A DNA stretch of 64,000 nucleotides. Origin: Prunus persica (Eukaryota; Streptophyta; Magnoliopsida; Rosales; Rosaceae). Positions 33,061-44,708 of this stretch are shown here, piece by piece. Position 1 is the stretch's first letter, and each line of letters starts with the position of its first letter. Both the position numbers and the translations under genes were made by a program. The DNA is taken from NCBI RefSeq assembly GCF_000346465.2, contig NC_034012.1, positions 2,815,134 through 2,879,133 on the forward strand, in the 5' to 3' direction. Under the pieces are notes generated by a model, which made no database searches, was not told where the DNA came from, and was given only the letters and a program-made list of their open reading frames with translations.

Positions 33061-33394
33061 GCTCAAAATCGACAAGGCCCACGTCTACAAGTACTGACCA
33101 TATTATTAGTTCTTGAGTTTCAATTATACGAAACAATTAAATTAACCCATAACTTTTTGTGTTGTTAATGCAAAAATGTATGCGCACCAAAAAAAAATCT
33201 TATTATTAGTTAAATTTTTCGAGGTGATCATCAAAGAGGATGTAGGCACAAAATCTTAGTGTGCTTTATACAACACTACTCAATTTGGAACTGAATATGG
33301 AAAAACAGCATCTTTATTGTACCATTACCAAGTTTAGATTACAATGCATTACTCAAGCTGCTCAATACATATACAGCCATATGCCAAGGGAGGG

Positions 33395-34498
<1,104 letters not shown>

Positions 34499-35300
34499 TG
34501 TTATTAGTAAACAGAAGAAAGCTATGGGAAAATGGCTTTAATTAACTGATTAATGATCACTAGATGTGAAGAAGCAAGCTCAAAATCTCATATATATATA
34601 TATATAGAAGATAACGAGCATCTTTGTTCTTCACCGCGAAGGAATATCTTTGAGTATACGTGGAAAGGAACCTGCATATTGAAAAAAACCAATAAAAGGT
34701 TCAGTCAGATTGACTCATTTTCTGCTTCACTGTGATGAAATGAAACAAATTTTCAATATTAGGCCATTAGAACTCGATTAATTCCCATATAGAGTTTGTC
34801 ATACCTAGCTAGCATATAAGATGCATACACATACTTACATATCACTCTATTTTGTGAAAAGAAAAAGTGCATCAAACTCACTTTAAGCAATTAAGCTAAC
34901 AGGCATAGATAGGCATAAACCAATATAGTCTAAATAGCCAAGTGAGCAGGATATGACAAGGTCTGCGGGCATAGATAGGCATCAACAATATACACGCTAT
35001 GTGGTTTACACCAGGGACCTTGTTGGCCATATATATATGATGGTAACTCACGTATCAACATCTTTGCAAATTCTCATGTGGCTAGCCAGCCTGTGTTTTA
35101 GATTCTTTAAAATAAAATAAAAGAAGAAGCAAGGACCAGTACCGATCTATTTAGTAGTTCGAGTGCACTAATGTATTGCCTAAAAATTCAAGAAACAAAG
35201 TTCCATCATTAATTCCAAAACCTACATACTAAGAAATTACATGATCAATAAGAACACACAAGATGAAGATTGAATATTTCCTAATAATTGCTATAGAAAT
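34499..35300. other. Spacer between protease pseudogene and third protease
   Basis: Pseudogene promoter (TA tract 34590-34606) and the 3' flank of the third protease. GGCATAGATAGGCAT occurs twice (about 34901 and 34973). No gene. Confidence 0.5.
34565..34606 (-). promoter_or_regulatory. Core promoter of protease pseudogene
   Basis: A long TA tract (TATATATATATATATAGAAG on the plus strand) in the same position as the TATA boxes of the intact genes, with the same TGTGAAGAAGCAAG leader block as the gene at 30094. The promoter is therefore conserved although the coding region is broken. Confidence 0.55.
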
Positions 35301-36438
35301 TCAAGCAGTAGGATAAGAAGCTTTCATGGCAATGCCACAAAGGCCTTGCCTAGTATGCACATCTCTTTGAATTCTTACATATCCACCCTCACCCCACTCT
35401 GCACCCCATGAGTTTTTGACTAACCAATACTTGGTACCATCAGCACCTGTCCCATACCCAACTACAGTGACACCATGGTTCAAATGAGTTCCACAATCTC
35501 CTGTGAGAATTCCACGTGAGTAAAACTGGAATTCGTATCCACCGGCGTCAATTGCAACAGAAACAGGTTGATTGGCCACGGCCTTCAACAAAGCCAACTC
35601 GTTGGCTGGTACATCTTCATAACCTGTGATCTTTGCTGCATGATATGCTACCTTGTTCTTGTTGCAAATTCCATCAATTCCTCTATAGGGGTAGTTTGCT
35701 TCAGCTGCCAGGCCTTTGTTGCGCATTACAAACTTAAAGGCATCATCCATGAGACCACCCTCACAGCCTTGGTTCTCACCCTGAGTGTCACAATCCACTA
35801 GCTCTTGCTCCGAAAGAGACACGAGCTTCCCACTTTTCAGCTTTGTAGTGCCTTCTGTGGCTGCCACTGCAGAAAATGCCCAACAGCATCCTACATACCA
35901 TATCACAATACAAGCCCGAGTTAGAAAAGATTAATGTGAACCACATAGTTGAAAACAAAAATTATGATGAGGGTTTAAGTGATTTTGGCTAATTACCACA
36001 TTCACCCTGGTCCTTGATGGGGGTGACAGCTCCCTTTTTTCTCCAATCCATGCTGGATGGGATTGCAGTCACATTCTCATATCTAAAAGGTGTCTTAGAT
36101 GACATGGTATTGAGGGATGTTCTGTATCGGTTGCGAGAGGCTTGGAATTCTTCATGACTCTGGTCTGCAAATCCATTGATGTTTAGCTTGTAAGGCTGAT
36201 TGCTAGCATAGTTGAAGGACTCTATGAACTCCACATTGTCCTTGAATATCTGGAAACGCTTTTCCCTCTCTTCATCGTCCTTGTAGATGGGTACATATCG
36301 AGCCATCCACTGCTCATGTCTATCTAACATGGAAGTATGAGCATCAAGCAATGTGCGGCAGTTGGCTTGGGAAGCCCACACCCCCAAGACTAAAAGTGTC
36401 AGTAGAATAGATGATGACTTTCTAAGTGTGAAAGCCAT
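35301..36438 (-). CDS. Papain-like cysteine protease (SAG12/SAG39 group), intact
   Basis: A second intact C1A protease of the cluster. Exons: 36438-35997 and 35890-35301; 343 residues. Signal peptide [18 protein letters not shown]29 prodomain ([20 protein letters not shown], then [13 protein letters not shown]), mature start near [20 protein letters not shown]. Catalytic Cys in [14 protein letters not shown], His in [11 protein letters not shown] and Asn in [13 protein letters not shown], all canonical. The C-terminus ends [11 protein letters not shown]. The 106-nt intron is at the same position and phase as in the gene at 28982 but is not a multiple of three. TATA-like TATATATAC (minus) lies about 110 nt upstream. 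With normal KNSWG and a well-kept signal peptide this is the most conventional copy. Confidence 0.95.
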
Positions 36439-36546
36439 TATTTACTGGTTGAGGATTTGTGTGAAATGAATTTTGTTTATGCTTATGCTTATAGAAACAA
36501 TCATGTAGTATCTAGCAGGCACACATTTTCTCCCTCAAGAGATCTA

Positions 36547-36556
36547 AGTATATATA
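36547..36556 (-). promoter_or_regulatory. TATA box of the third protease
   Basis: Minus-strand CTATATATAC in the context GATCTTCTATATA, about 110 nt upstream of the ATG at 36438. The context ATCT(T/C)CTATATA is shared with the other protease promoters in the cluster. Confidence 0.6.
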
Positions 36557-36943
36557 GAAGATCTCGGGATCTCGATCCGGCAATCTGTGGTGGCTTTGGC
36601 AACCAGGTTGCATTCCGGATATGTTGCCATGTTAGCCAGCGAAGTTTTCTTCTGCGGTTGATTAGGACTGAAGATAATTATCTACTACTACTGTTTCACT
36701 ATACTGAAATAGTCTTGGAAGTCGTTAGTCTAAGCATAAATGTTTCGTTTTGGTTGCTGAACCTGAAATCTAATGTGTGTTTGTACATCTTGCATCCCCT
36801 TTTCTCCGTACCCTTTCCATGGAAATGACCCAAAAAATAGAGAAAGAAGCCAATTAGGCAATTTATGTCCCTTGAAAAGCTAAATAAACTTGGTGTTATC
36901 CATTATTTTCAAAGAATTGCAGGGCTCTACATACATCAACGTG

Positions 36944-37020
36944 CTTGAGCCTTCAACGACATTATGCTTGAGCCTTCAACGACATTATACTTGAGCCTTC
37001 AACGACATTATACTTGAGCC
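36944..37020 (+). repeat. 23-bp minisatellite
   Basis: The unit CTTGAGCCTTCAACGACATT plus three bases (ATG/ATA) repeats at 36944, 36967, 36990 and 37013, about 3.3 copies with one substitution. Confidence 0.93.
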
Positions 37021-37701
37021 TCAACAGACAGCCGTATTAAACACAATTCACTCCTACGAAAATCAACACTCGTTTAATTATGAAATGACAACTAGGTTTT
37101 GGAGAATTGTCTAAGGATTAATTTCTCATTTTCTTTACAAAAAACAAAAAGAACGAGCACATAAAGAAATATTCAAATTGCTAACCCTTGTACATGGGCC
37201 TTAACAAACAACGGTATTGACGTACAAAAGACATGTATATATATATATACACAAATCATTGAATACATAATCAAGTTCCATGCCCAAAAATGCAGTGACA
37301 CTGACATTTCAATATTAATTTTCTTTTTTAAGGTCACGACTATCTAAGTCAATTCTGTACATAACTGGAAAGCACCTTGTGAGAGGTGTCACCGTCTCTG
37401 AATTTAAGTGGGCATATAAACTTGCTGCAATTCAATTGAATTAGGGTTTCAACCTTCAAATAAACTGAAGATCACCTCACAGTCAAAATAAGCCAGAAAG
37501 TGTTCCTGAAATCAAACATAGTCAAATTTTAACATTAGTCATGTAATTGCAGCAAAATCTCCGGAAACATGAACTAGTACTTGATATGGAGAGCTGCTGT
37601 AAAAAGATTGATTTGCTGTTGAACTTGTACCTCATGAATAATGAAACTAATGAACAACAGCCACATGAAAATGACCATGCTTGCTCCTTTTTTCACTGTC
37701 A

Positions 37702-40700
37702 TTAGACTACTGCTGTAAGATTTGTACTCGTGTATCTGCCTATCACGTCAACAAGGGCTTGTATTAACGACTTCGGGTCAAATACTACACCAGCTTTTGG
37801 ATCATGTATAGAATCAACAACGATCTGCAGAAACTCACTCTCATCAGAGCTTTAATATCCAGGTAACAAAGGGAAGAAAGATATTTGTGGCCATCAAGCA
37901 CACTAAAAACAGGAAATTGATAGGACAAAGCACTCAACTTAGCCATTATGATGACATGACACTAGAAGCATTATATTTTATAACAAGGGCTTTAATCAAA
38001 AGTGCCAAATTACTCTCCATAAGAACTTGAATATCCTAGTCTAGGCTCATGAAAAATATCCAAGAATAGATATTCATCATAGTAAACGTAAAACTTTAAA
38101 ATTCCATTCAAAACTCAACATATATTTCTTTAGTTTATTAGAAGTAACAGAAAGCATTTGGACTCTGTTGAAAGTGGAGTTAAAACTATACATACCACAT
38201 TAAAGATTCCTTGGGCAGCCAAGTGTTGAACATCTATAGGAATCTCACCACCTTTGGGCACTAATACAGTATTGATGTATTGGCTGGGCTGCATTGAATT
38301 ACAAATTTGTAATAAATTACATGTTTATACATAAAACAAAGGGAAGCTTTCTTTTTCTTTAAAACCCCGCCCCCCCTCCCCCCCACAACCCCAAAAAAAA
38401 GCAAAGGAAAATACTTTTAAAAAACCATGTTTGCCACCAGAGACGTGACATTAACAATAATAGAAAACAACCATCTGTAAATGCACTGACTAACTTACAA
38501 GGTTTGCAAGACAGTTATGAGGATTTCCATATGTTCGATTTAATGCATCTGTGATAGCAGTTACAAAGCAAGAAGCTGAAAAGCCACTTGTCTCTCGGTC
38601 ACGGCTACCATTTAACAAAAGCACCTAGTATCAGGACAAACTGGATCAACTCAACATGTAATTTGACATGGAAAATAAATAATGCATTTGTTAATGTCTA
38701 TCTATAAGATGACCCTGGGGTACGTCAGAAAACTTTGCAACAGTCAAAGAAGAAACAATATGAAGACTTGTACGAATGGAACTTGTATCATGTAACATGT
38801 AACTTAAGAGTGATGAATAGGTACCTTGGGGCAGGACCTTGAAGATATAATCTCCCCAATGCCAATTAATACCTAAACAATGAGGCATAACAAATTAAAA
38901 ATATGAATATACAGGTTTCTCACATGTCCAATCAAGAATTATCAGCTGCGCTCTAGAATCTTCTAAAAAAAGAAGCAAATTCTAGTAAAATAAATAAGAA
39001 AATGCAACATATGTAATATGGGAAGTAATATTACCAGTGATGGGCAAATCGAAGTAAAGAGGGATCCCATAGCATAAACTACGCAATCCACATTACGTAA
39101 CTGATCCAAGACAGATTGGTTTGCAGCAGGGAAGACCTAATCATTGTGAAAACCATTGTTATGAGTTCTGATTTCAGGAACTGCAGAAGCACATGCATGG
39201 AATATGGAAGCATTTTAATCATTAGAAAAATGGGAGCCACATACCAGTATTTTTTTCATAAGATGAGAAAATTAAAATTTTAAGGGTAGAGCCTGATAAA
39301 ATTTTATAATGTTAAATATCTTGCAATATCAGAGAAAGGATAATGATTTAAAAAAAGACTCCATTATTGGCCCTTTATTTAAGTATATCAATAAAATCAA
39401 CAAGGAAAACTTTAGGGCATTACATGAAACTGAAAAGAAAAGAAAAATCATTCACCTCATGCAGCAAGTTTTGGCCCTCACTTGACATGTAGAATACCCG
39501 CTTTATTCTCGAAGGAAGTGCTGGAAATGAAGAGCTTTCCTGTCCACAGTAAGCCATCACTTTCAATAAATGAGAAGTTCTTTACTATGATCCTGCCTCT
39601 AGAATTTGAGTAAAATGCAAAAATCAATCAGCCCTTAAATGTCTTTCCCAGTCTTAACACGATATGATGATAATGTGAATAGATCTTGGCTGGGTAAAAT
39701 TACTAGAACCAATTAGAACGCCCAAACCCAATCAACTATTGTTGGTCAGAAACCCAAAGTGGAATTGAAACACCATCAAGATTTTAGTAAATGACTTTTA
39801 TAAAACAATACCAAGAAATTGAATTAATAGTAGTGACATCATTTTCTATTTCAGGACAACCAAATTCTCTCTTCAAACATGCACTATTACCTCGCCAACA
39901 ACACCATTACTACCATAGCATGCACCCACCACATTGACATCATCGAATCTCCCAAAACCACTATATGTTTTTTTATAAGGAATGAAACATTCTGAAGAAT
40001 CCATGTCATGTATTCTCAGGAAAAAACTTGAACTATCAGAATACTTCTGACAGAGAACCTATAGATTGAGACTTCCAGATCAAGAAAACCATATCAGCAT
40101 ACCTTATTGACAGGTTCCATATATCCCTTGGTTGGATGAGAAATTTCGTTCTGGCCTCGTATTATAGTTCCATCCTAGGGGGCACAATAAGGAATTCAGC
40201 ATAATCAAGTATTGGCAGAATCTTAAAAACTTTACTTGTTACATGAATTGATGATGATGGAAAAAGAAAAGAATAATTGTTATGTTGCATATCTTCTGCA
40301 AGTTCCATAAATGAGAAGGTGCCAGTAGCATGGTTGGTAAAGTCTCTTAGCCCGACCTTAAATTAAACATATAATGCAATTTCAACTATAGTTTGAAAGT
40401 ACACATGTATCTTGCATTGCACCAGATCAATTAGTAAACCAATACCATAGTATAAAGCATATGCATGCATATCTCAGGGCACATGAGTTGTATGTCAACA
40501 ATCATACCCATAATTCACATCCTAATGTAAGCCTGTCGTTAGTAGAAATCACTGGGAGGACCAGACTCTCTGAGGGGATATCTGACACACGAGAAAACAA
40601 AAATATTGCAGCATCTAAGGACTGAAAAAATGTGCGTGCTCCTGCAAAGAAGAAATTCCCAATGCTGCAGAAATTATGAAATCAGTTAAGCAAAGAAATA

Positions 40701-42039
40701 AAATTATCACATAGTGAAATCCAATCATGAAAGATATATTATTGTAGTGCATCTTTCAAACATTTCTTAGTTAAAGAAAGTGGATTACTGAATTTCAATT
40801 AAGCACCATAATGAAACAATACAGAAATACACCAAGTCATAGCTATTGTGAAGATTTCACACCTGCCATTACTGAAGCAAAATGATTCATCAGATCGCCG
40901 GAGTATCTGCATTTGAAGAAGGCAATTGAAGAAGTTCCGAAGAGTTCAACAGCAGTTCGAAATCAGAACACATATAAATCAAATTAATAGAGGCAATATA
41001 GCATTGCCAACCCAATTACTAACCTGATTCTGAAAATAAACTAGAAAAGCCCGAATGGTTTCCCTGTAGGGTTTTGATACTCCCGTCCATAGCGAATGTT
41101 CTCCTTCCACAATATCATACCTGTCAAATTCTCAACTCAGCAGACTGTTACTCAATACCCCACCATAGTAACACCTAGCACGTAAATGAGAATAATTTAG
41201 GATATAGAATAACATACCACCTAGAAATGACAAATACAAAAGAAAGTAGGCAGGACCCCAACTATATACATTGTTGAAAATCAGAAGAAATGTCCATAAA
41301 CATCATCATACTTCACTATTTGCTCAACATTTTTGCCTAACATCAGTTCTAATGCAGAACACTGCTATAGAATTTCCATAAATAGTAGTAAAAGCAACAA
41401 AAAAAATGGTAGCAAAACATTACCATTCAGATTTGGCTTGACGCGAATCAAGAGGTAAACGGTGACCAAGCAATCTCCGGACTGCCACAGCCTCAGAAGA
41501 GCTCTTATCAGCCAATCTCAAACATCTGGACCGTATATCTCCGACAGCAGGACCGCCTAATACACAACCACGAACAATGAGAAAAAAAAAAAAAACCAGA
41601 TACGAGGAAATTGAAAAGGAAGATAGAAGTTAATTACCGAGAACACGAACAATCTCAGCCGTACTTCCTCCATCGTCGGAAACAGGAAGGACGTGAGCTA
41701 CGCGAGTAGTGAAATTCTTGAGCTCCTCAACGACGCCGTTGAACGCAGTCCCACCTGCAATTACGAAACGAGAAGAGGTGAGCTTTGTTTCCTTTACCTG
41801 AAATTTTCTATTGCATTTGTTGATTAACGTGGCGGAGAGGGACCTGAAAAGACGAGCAAGGAAGGCATGACAGGGCTAGGGTTAGGGATGGAGGAGAAGG
41901 AGTAGCAACGGAAATGTTTAGGGTTTTGGGAGCGAAGGGTAGACATGGAATGAGATCTCCAAGGAAATTGGGGGAAACTGAGAGTGAGAATCAGAGAGGG
42001 AGAGCGAGAGGGACATGGGCCCAACCAACTGTCCGCCAT
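37702..42039 (-). CDS. CofD/YvcK-like (UPF0052) protein
   Basis: A eukaryotic CofD-like protein. Members include archaeal CofD (a phospholactate transferase of F420 synthesis) and bacterial YvcK (a carbon-metabolism/cell-wall regulator). Plants make no F420, so the plant role is unknown. Thirteen exons (minus): 42039-41844, 41754-41638, 41556-41424, 41120-41024, 40906-40863, 40664-40508, 40174-40103, 39539-39456, 39136-39035, 38872-38825, 38624-38499, 38288-38196, 37824-37702; 463 residues. The nucleotide-binding N-terminal motif VFSGGTAFNG is followed by VLPVSDDGGSTAEIVRVLG and GPAVGDIRSRC, then IGNFFFAGARTFF, DCVVYAMGSLFTSICP and VLLNGSRDRETSGFSA. The first 55 or so residues are Ser/Pro/Arg-rich, like an organellar targeting peptide. 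A start at the internal Met (MSTLRSQNP) is possible. Confidence 0.88.
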
Positions 42040-42294
42040 ATTCCCGCGTCTTTCCTACCGCACCTTCTCTTTTCTTTTCTTTCCGTTTTTCTTAGGAAAT
42101 CTCTTCCCATCCATCTTTTTCCTTTTTTTAGGCAAAAAAATAAAATATATTTTTCCATTCTGACAAAAACAGATACTAATGTGGGTGTGGTGTGGCCATA
42201 GGTTCTAAACTCCCATGCAATCATGAATGTTTGTGTGTAAAACCATGAATATTGAGTGGAGTATAGCTCATTTTTAGTATTGTTCTAGATTGAC

Positions 42295-42375
42295 ATGCAA
42301 GCACCAATTATTCTAAGGTACGAGGAGGAGATTTGAACTCTATTGTAAGAGACTGTCACATTTTATTGACCAATT
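42295..42375 (-). repeat. Short dispersed repeat fragment
   Basis: TACGAGGAGGAGATTTGAACT followed by TGTAAGAGACTGTCACATTT has the same layout as the repeats in GDSL introns 1 and 3. Read on the minus strand it contains a B-box-like AGTTCAAATCTCC. A diverged SINE fragment is likely. Confidence 0.4.
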
Positions 42376-44142
42376 GATCTAAGTATATTTGTATTTCTAT
42401 CGCACTTTTAGCTCTCGACAAATGCTATTGTGGATACCAAATATCGTTAATCTATTCCTAAAATTAACTGGTTCATTAATTTATGTTAGGATGTTGGTTG
42501 TGAGAGTTTAATTTAAATATGATGGGTTTGGTTTTAACATAAAGAAAACAATAAAACTTTGGTGGGATGTTCATATCAGGATGCAACCTCAACCAACCAA
42601 AGCCTATAACATGCAAGAAGCTCTATGTCAACGAAAATGAATTTTTGTAGGATGTTTCATGTTTCATCTCACGGTGAGAGACCAACTTCATACAAAACAT
42701 TTTTGGCTGCTCTGCATAAAAACTAAACTCAACGAAAATGGTGAGCACATTTAAAACAAATTCTGAACCAATGTGTTGTTTTCATTCAAAAATAAATAAA
42801 TAAAACTAATTAAAATTGTTTGACAGACAAAAACGTGCACCGCATCTTTCTTTATTTATTTATTTTTTTCAATAAGAAAATGAAATCATGGTTTATTGAA
42901 TGAAAAATCAACCAAAAGTATTCAAAGAACACAATCACATAAGGCCAAATCTTTGACAAACAAAACCCATAAACCCCCAAATAGAAATGAATATTTTAAA
43001 AAATAAATATTAATTTTGTATTTAATCTAGTAGTTTCTTCAATCAGTTGAATCTAGGCAAAGAGCCAAACACCAAGTTATTACAATAATAGTAAAAAAAT
43101 GACTGGGACTTTTATGTGACAGAGGGCTGATGTGGAAAGTATGGAAGGACCACCGATGACAAGGCAAGACCCTCATATCCTCTTTAAAGAAAGTCTTCCA
43201 AATATATTATATCATTAGTATTTTCTGAAGCAAAGTTTCGGTTTTTGCTTTTGTGTTTGTTTATTTATTTTATGGCCGGAATCTGATGTATGTTTTTAAG
43301 GGCAAGTTAGTTGAAGGCAACTCAATATTGGCCCTTGCATATATGTGGACTTTTGAGCTTGCCGAAAGGAAAAATTGACATTGCGCGGTATATAGGTTTT
43401 CATAAATAAGCTCACTTTAGCGTGACATGTTATCGCTTATATTTTCTTTTACGTTTTCTCGATGAGCTGCCAACTTTGAATATCTTAACCTTCCTAAAGA
43501 CAATAATGGCAATATTCTGTATTTTAAGTCTTAACAGCATAACCTCGTTGACCAAAAAAGAAAAACATGCACCAGAAACTTATTATAGTTAAATGTTGAA
43601 TTATGGCATTATGTTTTTGTAAATCATTCTTAATTTTTTTTTAAAATTATTTTTCTTTAATGAAGATCACCCCCACGTGGATCTAATCCCCACATGAATG
43701 AATTAATGTGGCTGGCTGTCATGAAGTTTGCCACATGAAGAGGTATTTGGCATGGAAATTGCTACATTTTTCACCCTAAGTAGATTAAGCAAATTTGAAC
43801 AATTCGAGTTAAACTTATACTTTATGATCATAGCTTATTCAATTTCATTTATTTAATTTTTATTGATCACATAAATTCTACATTGAAACAACATCGTTTT
43901 AGCCATATCAATGCGCAAAAATATAAGTAGTAATTTTGTTCACGTTCTTTTTGTATTCTTTTTCATCTCAAGAAATTGTCTATTTTATAACATGTCTTGA
44001 GGAATATGTTTTGTCATGTATGTGTATAAGTGAAATACATGATATAAATAATTGCATAAAAAAGTTTGGCATTTTTCATGTATTATATATGTTAAAAATT
44101 ATTGCTATCAATATGATAGTGGATTAAAAATTATTGCTGGCA

Positions 44143-44152
44143 ATATATATAT
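44143..44152 (+). promoter_or_regulatory. TATA box of the bHLH gene
   Basis: TATATATATATGG; initiation about 30 nt downstream would give a 5' UTR of roughly 530 nt before the ATG at 44709. Consensus-based only. Confidence 0.5.
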
Positions 44153-44500
44153 GGTGGGACTTGGTTACTCCTCCGTCTCAAACTCCACAGTACATTTGTT
44201 CTCTTCTTCTCATCCCTTCTCTGCTCCTTAAAAAGACGCCTTCTTCCAAAACTCTCCGTGAACCAGTAGCCTTTGACTCTCTGTCTGCCTTTCTTCTTCA
44301 TCTGCATCGAAAACCCAACAAAGTTTTCACCTTTCACGTTATTATAAATCTCTTTCCCGAGAACCCAGTTCCCAAAACCCTCTATTTCACTCTGCTTTTC
44401 GCCTTTTTGAAATCCTCGACTTCGAGACCATGAAGAAGAAAATGTGGATGTTTTCTCATTGATCACCTCCTCCAAACCACCAAAGCTTGTCTTTTGCGTA

Positions 44501-44677
44501 ATGGAAGGTATGACCAAACCCACAAGAAGTGTCACTGCCACCACCACAGCCACCATAATCAACACCTTGCTAAGCAACAAAGCTGGTTCTCAAAGCTTCC
44601 CTTTCCCAAAGCTCTCTTTTTGGTTTGCCCCAACTACTCGCCCTCCTGGTCTGCTCTTCTCCAGCTTTGGTTCATAG
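44501..44677 (+). other. Upstream ORF (58 codons) in bHLH 5' UTR
   Basis: An ATG at 44501 opens a 58-codon frame (MEGMTKPTRSVTATTTATII and onward) ending TAG at 44677, 31 nt before the main ATG at 44709. If the transcript starts near the TATA box, ribosomes must pass or translate it. No homology recognised for the peptide. Confidence 0.5.
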
Positions 44678-44708
44678 GTTTGTGTATCGAAAGACTTAGA
44701 AAACCCAC

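Larger units (their letters stand above)
30095..33394. other. Spacer between intact protease and pseudogene, with MITEs
   Basis: About 3.3 kb with no gene. It holds the protease promoter, two adjacent Tourist-like MITEs (30387-31351), SINE-like debris (31375-31480), the second copy of the 3' flank duplication (31678-32182) and MITE-like blocks (about 32488-32660 and 32700-33060). Confidence 0.55.
36439..37701. other. Spacer between third protease and CofD-like gene
   Basis: Promoter of the protease (TATA 36547-36556), a 23-bp minisatellite (36944-37020) and the 3' UTR region of the CofD-like gene. No further gene. Confidence 0.5.
42040..44708. other. Divergent promoter region and bHLH 5' UTR
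   Basis: Starts of the CofD-like gene (minus) and the bHLH gene (plus) face away from each other. The stretch contains a repeat fragment (about 42295-42375) related to the GDSL intron repeats, AT-rich sequence with no gene, a TATA tract (44143-44152) and a 5' UTR with a uORF (44501-44677). A minus-strand frame in this UTR (44131-44580) was rejected. Confidence 0.5.

Noticed and set aside
36944..37020. Possible CRISPR-like array
   Set aside because: Units are contiguous without spacers, only 23 bases, in a plant nuclear spacer; it is a minisatellite.
44131..44580. 149-codon minus-strand frame with an apparent hydrophobic N-terminus opposite the bHLH 5' UTR
   Set aside because: It begins at a TTG, lies antisense to a likely transcribed leader, has no recognised domain, and its hydrophobic start arises from the complement of an alanine/threonine-rich UTR stretch.
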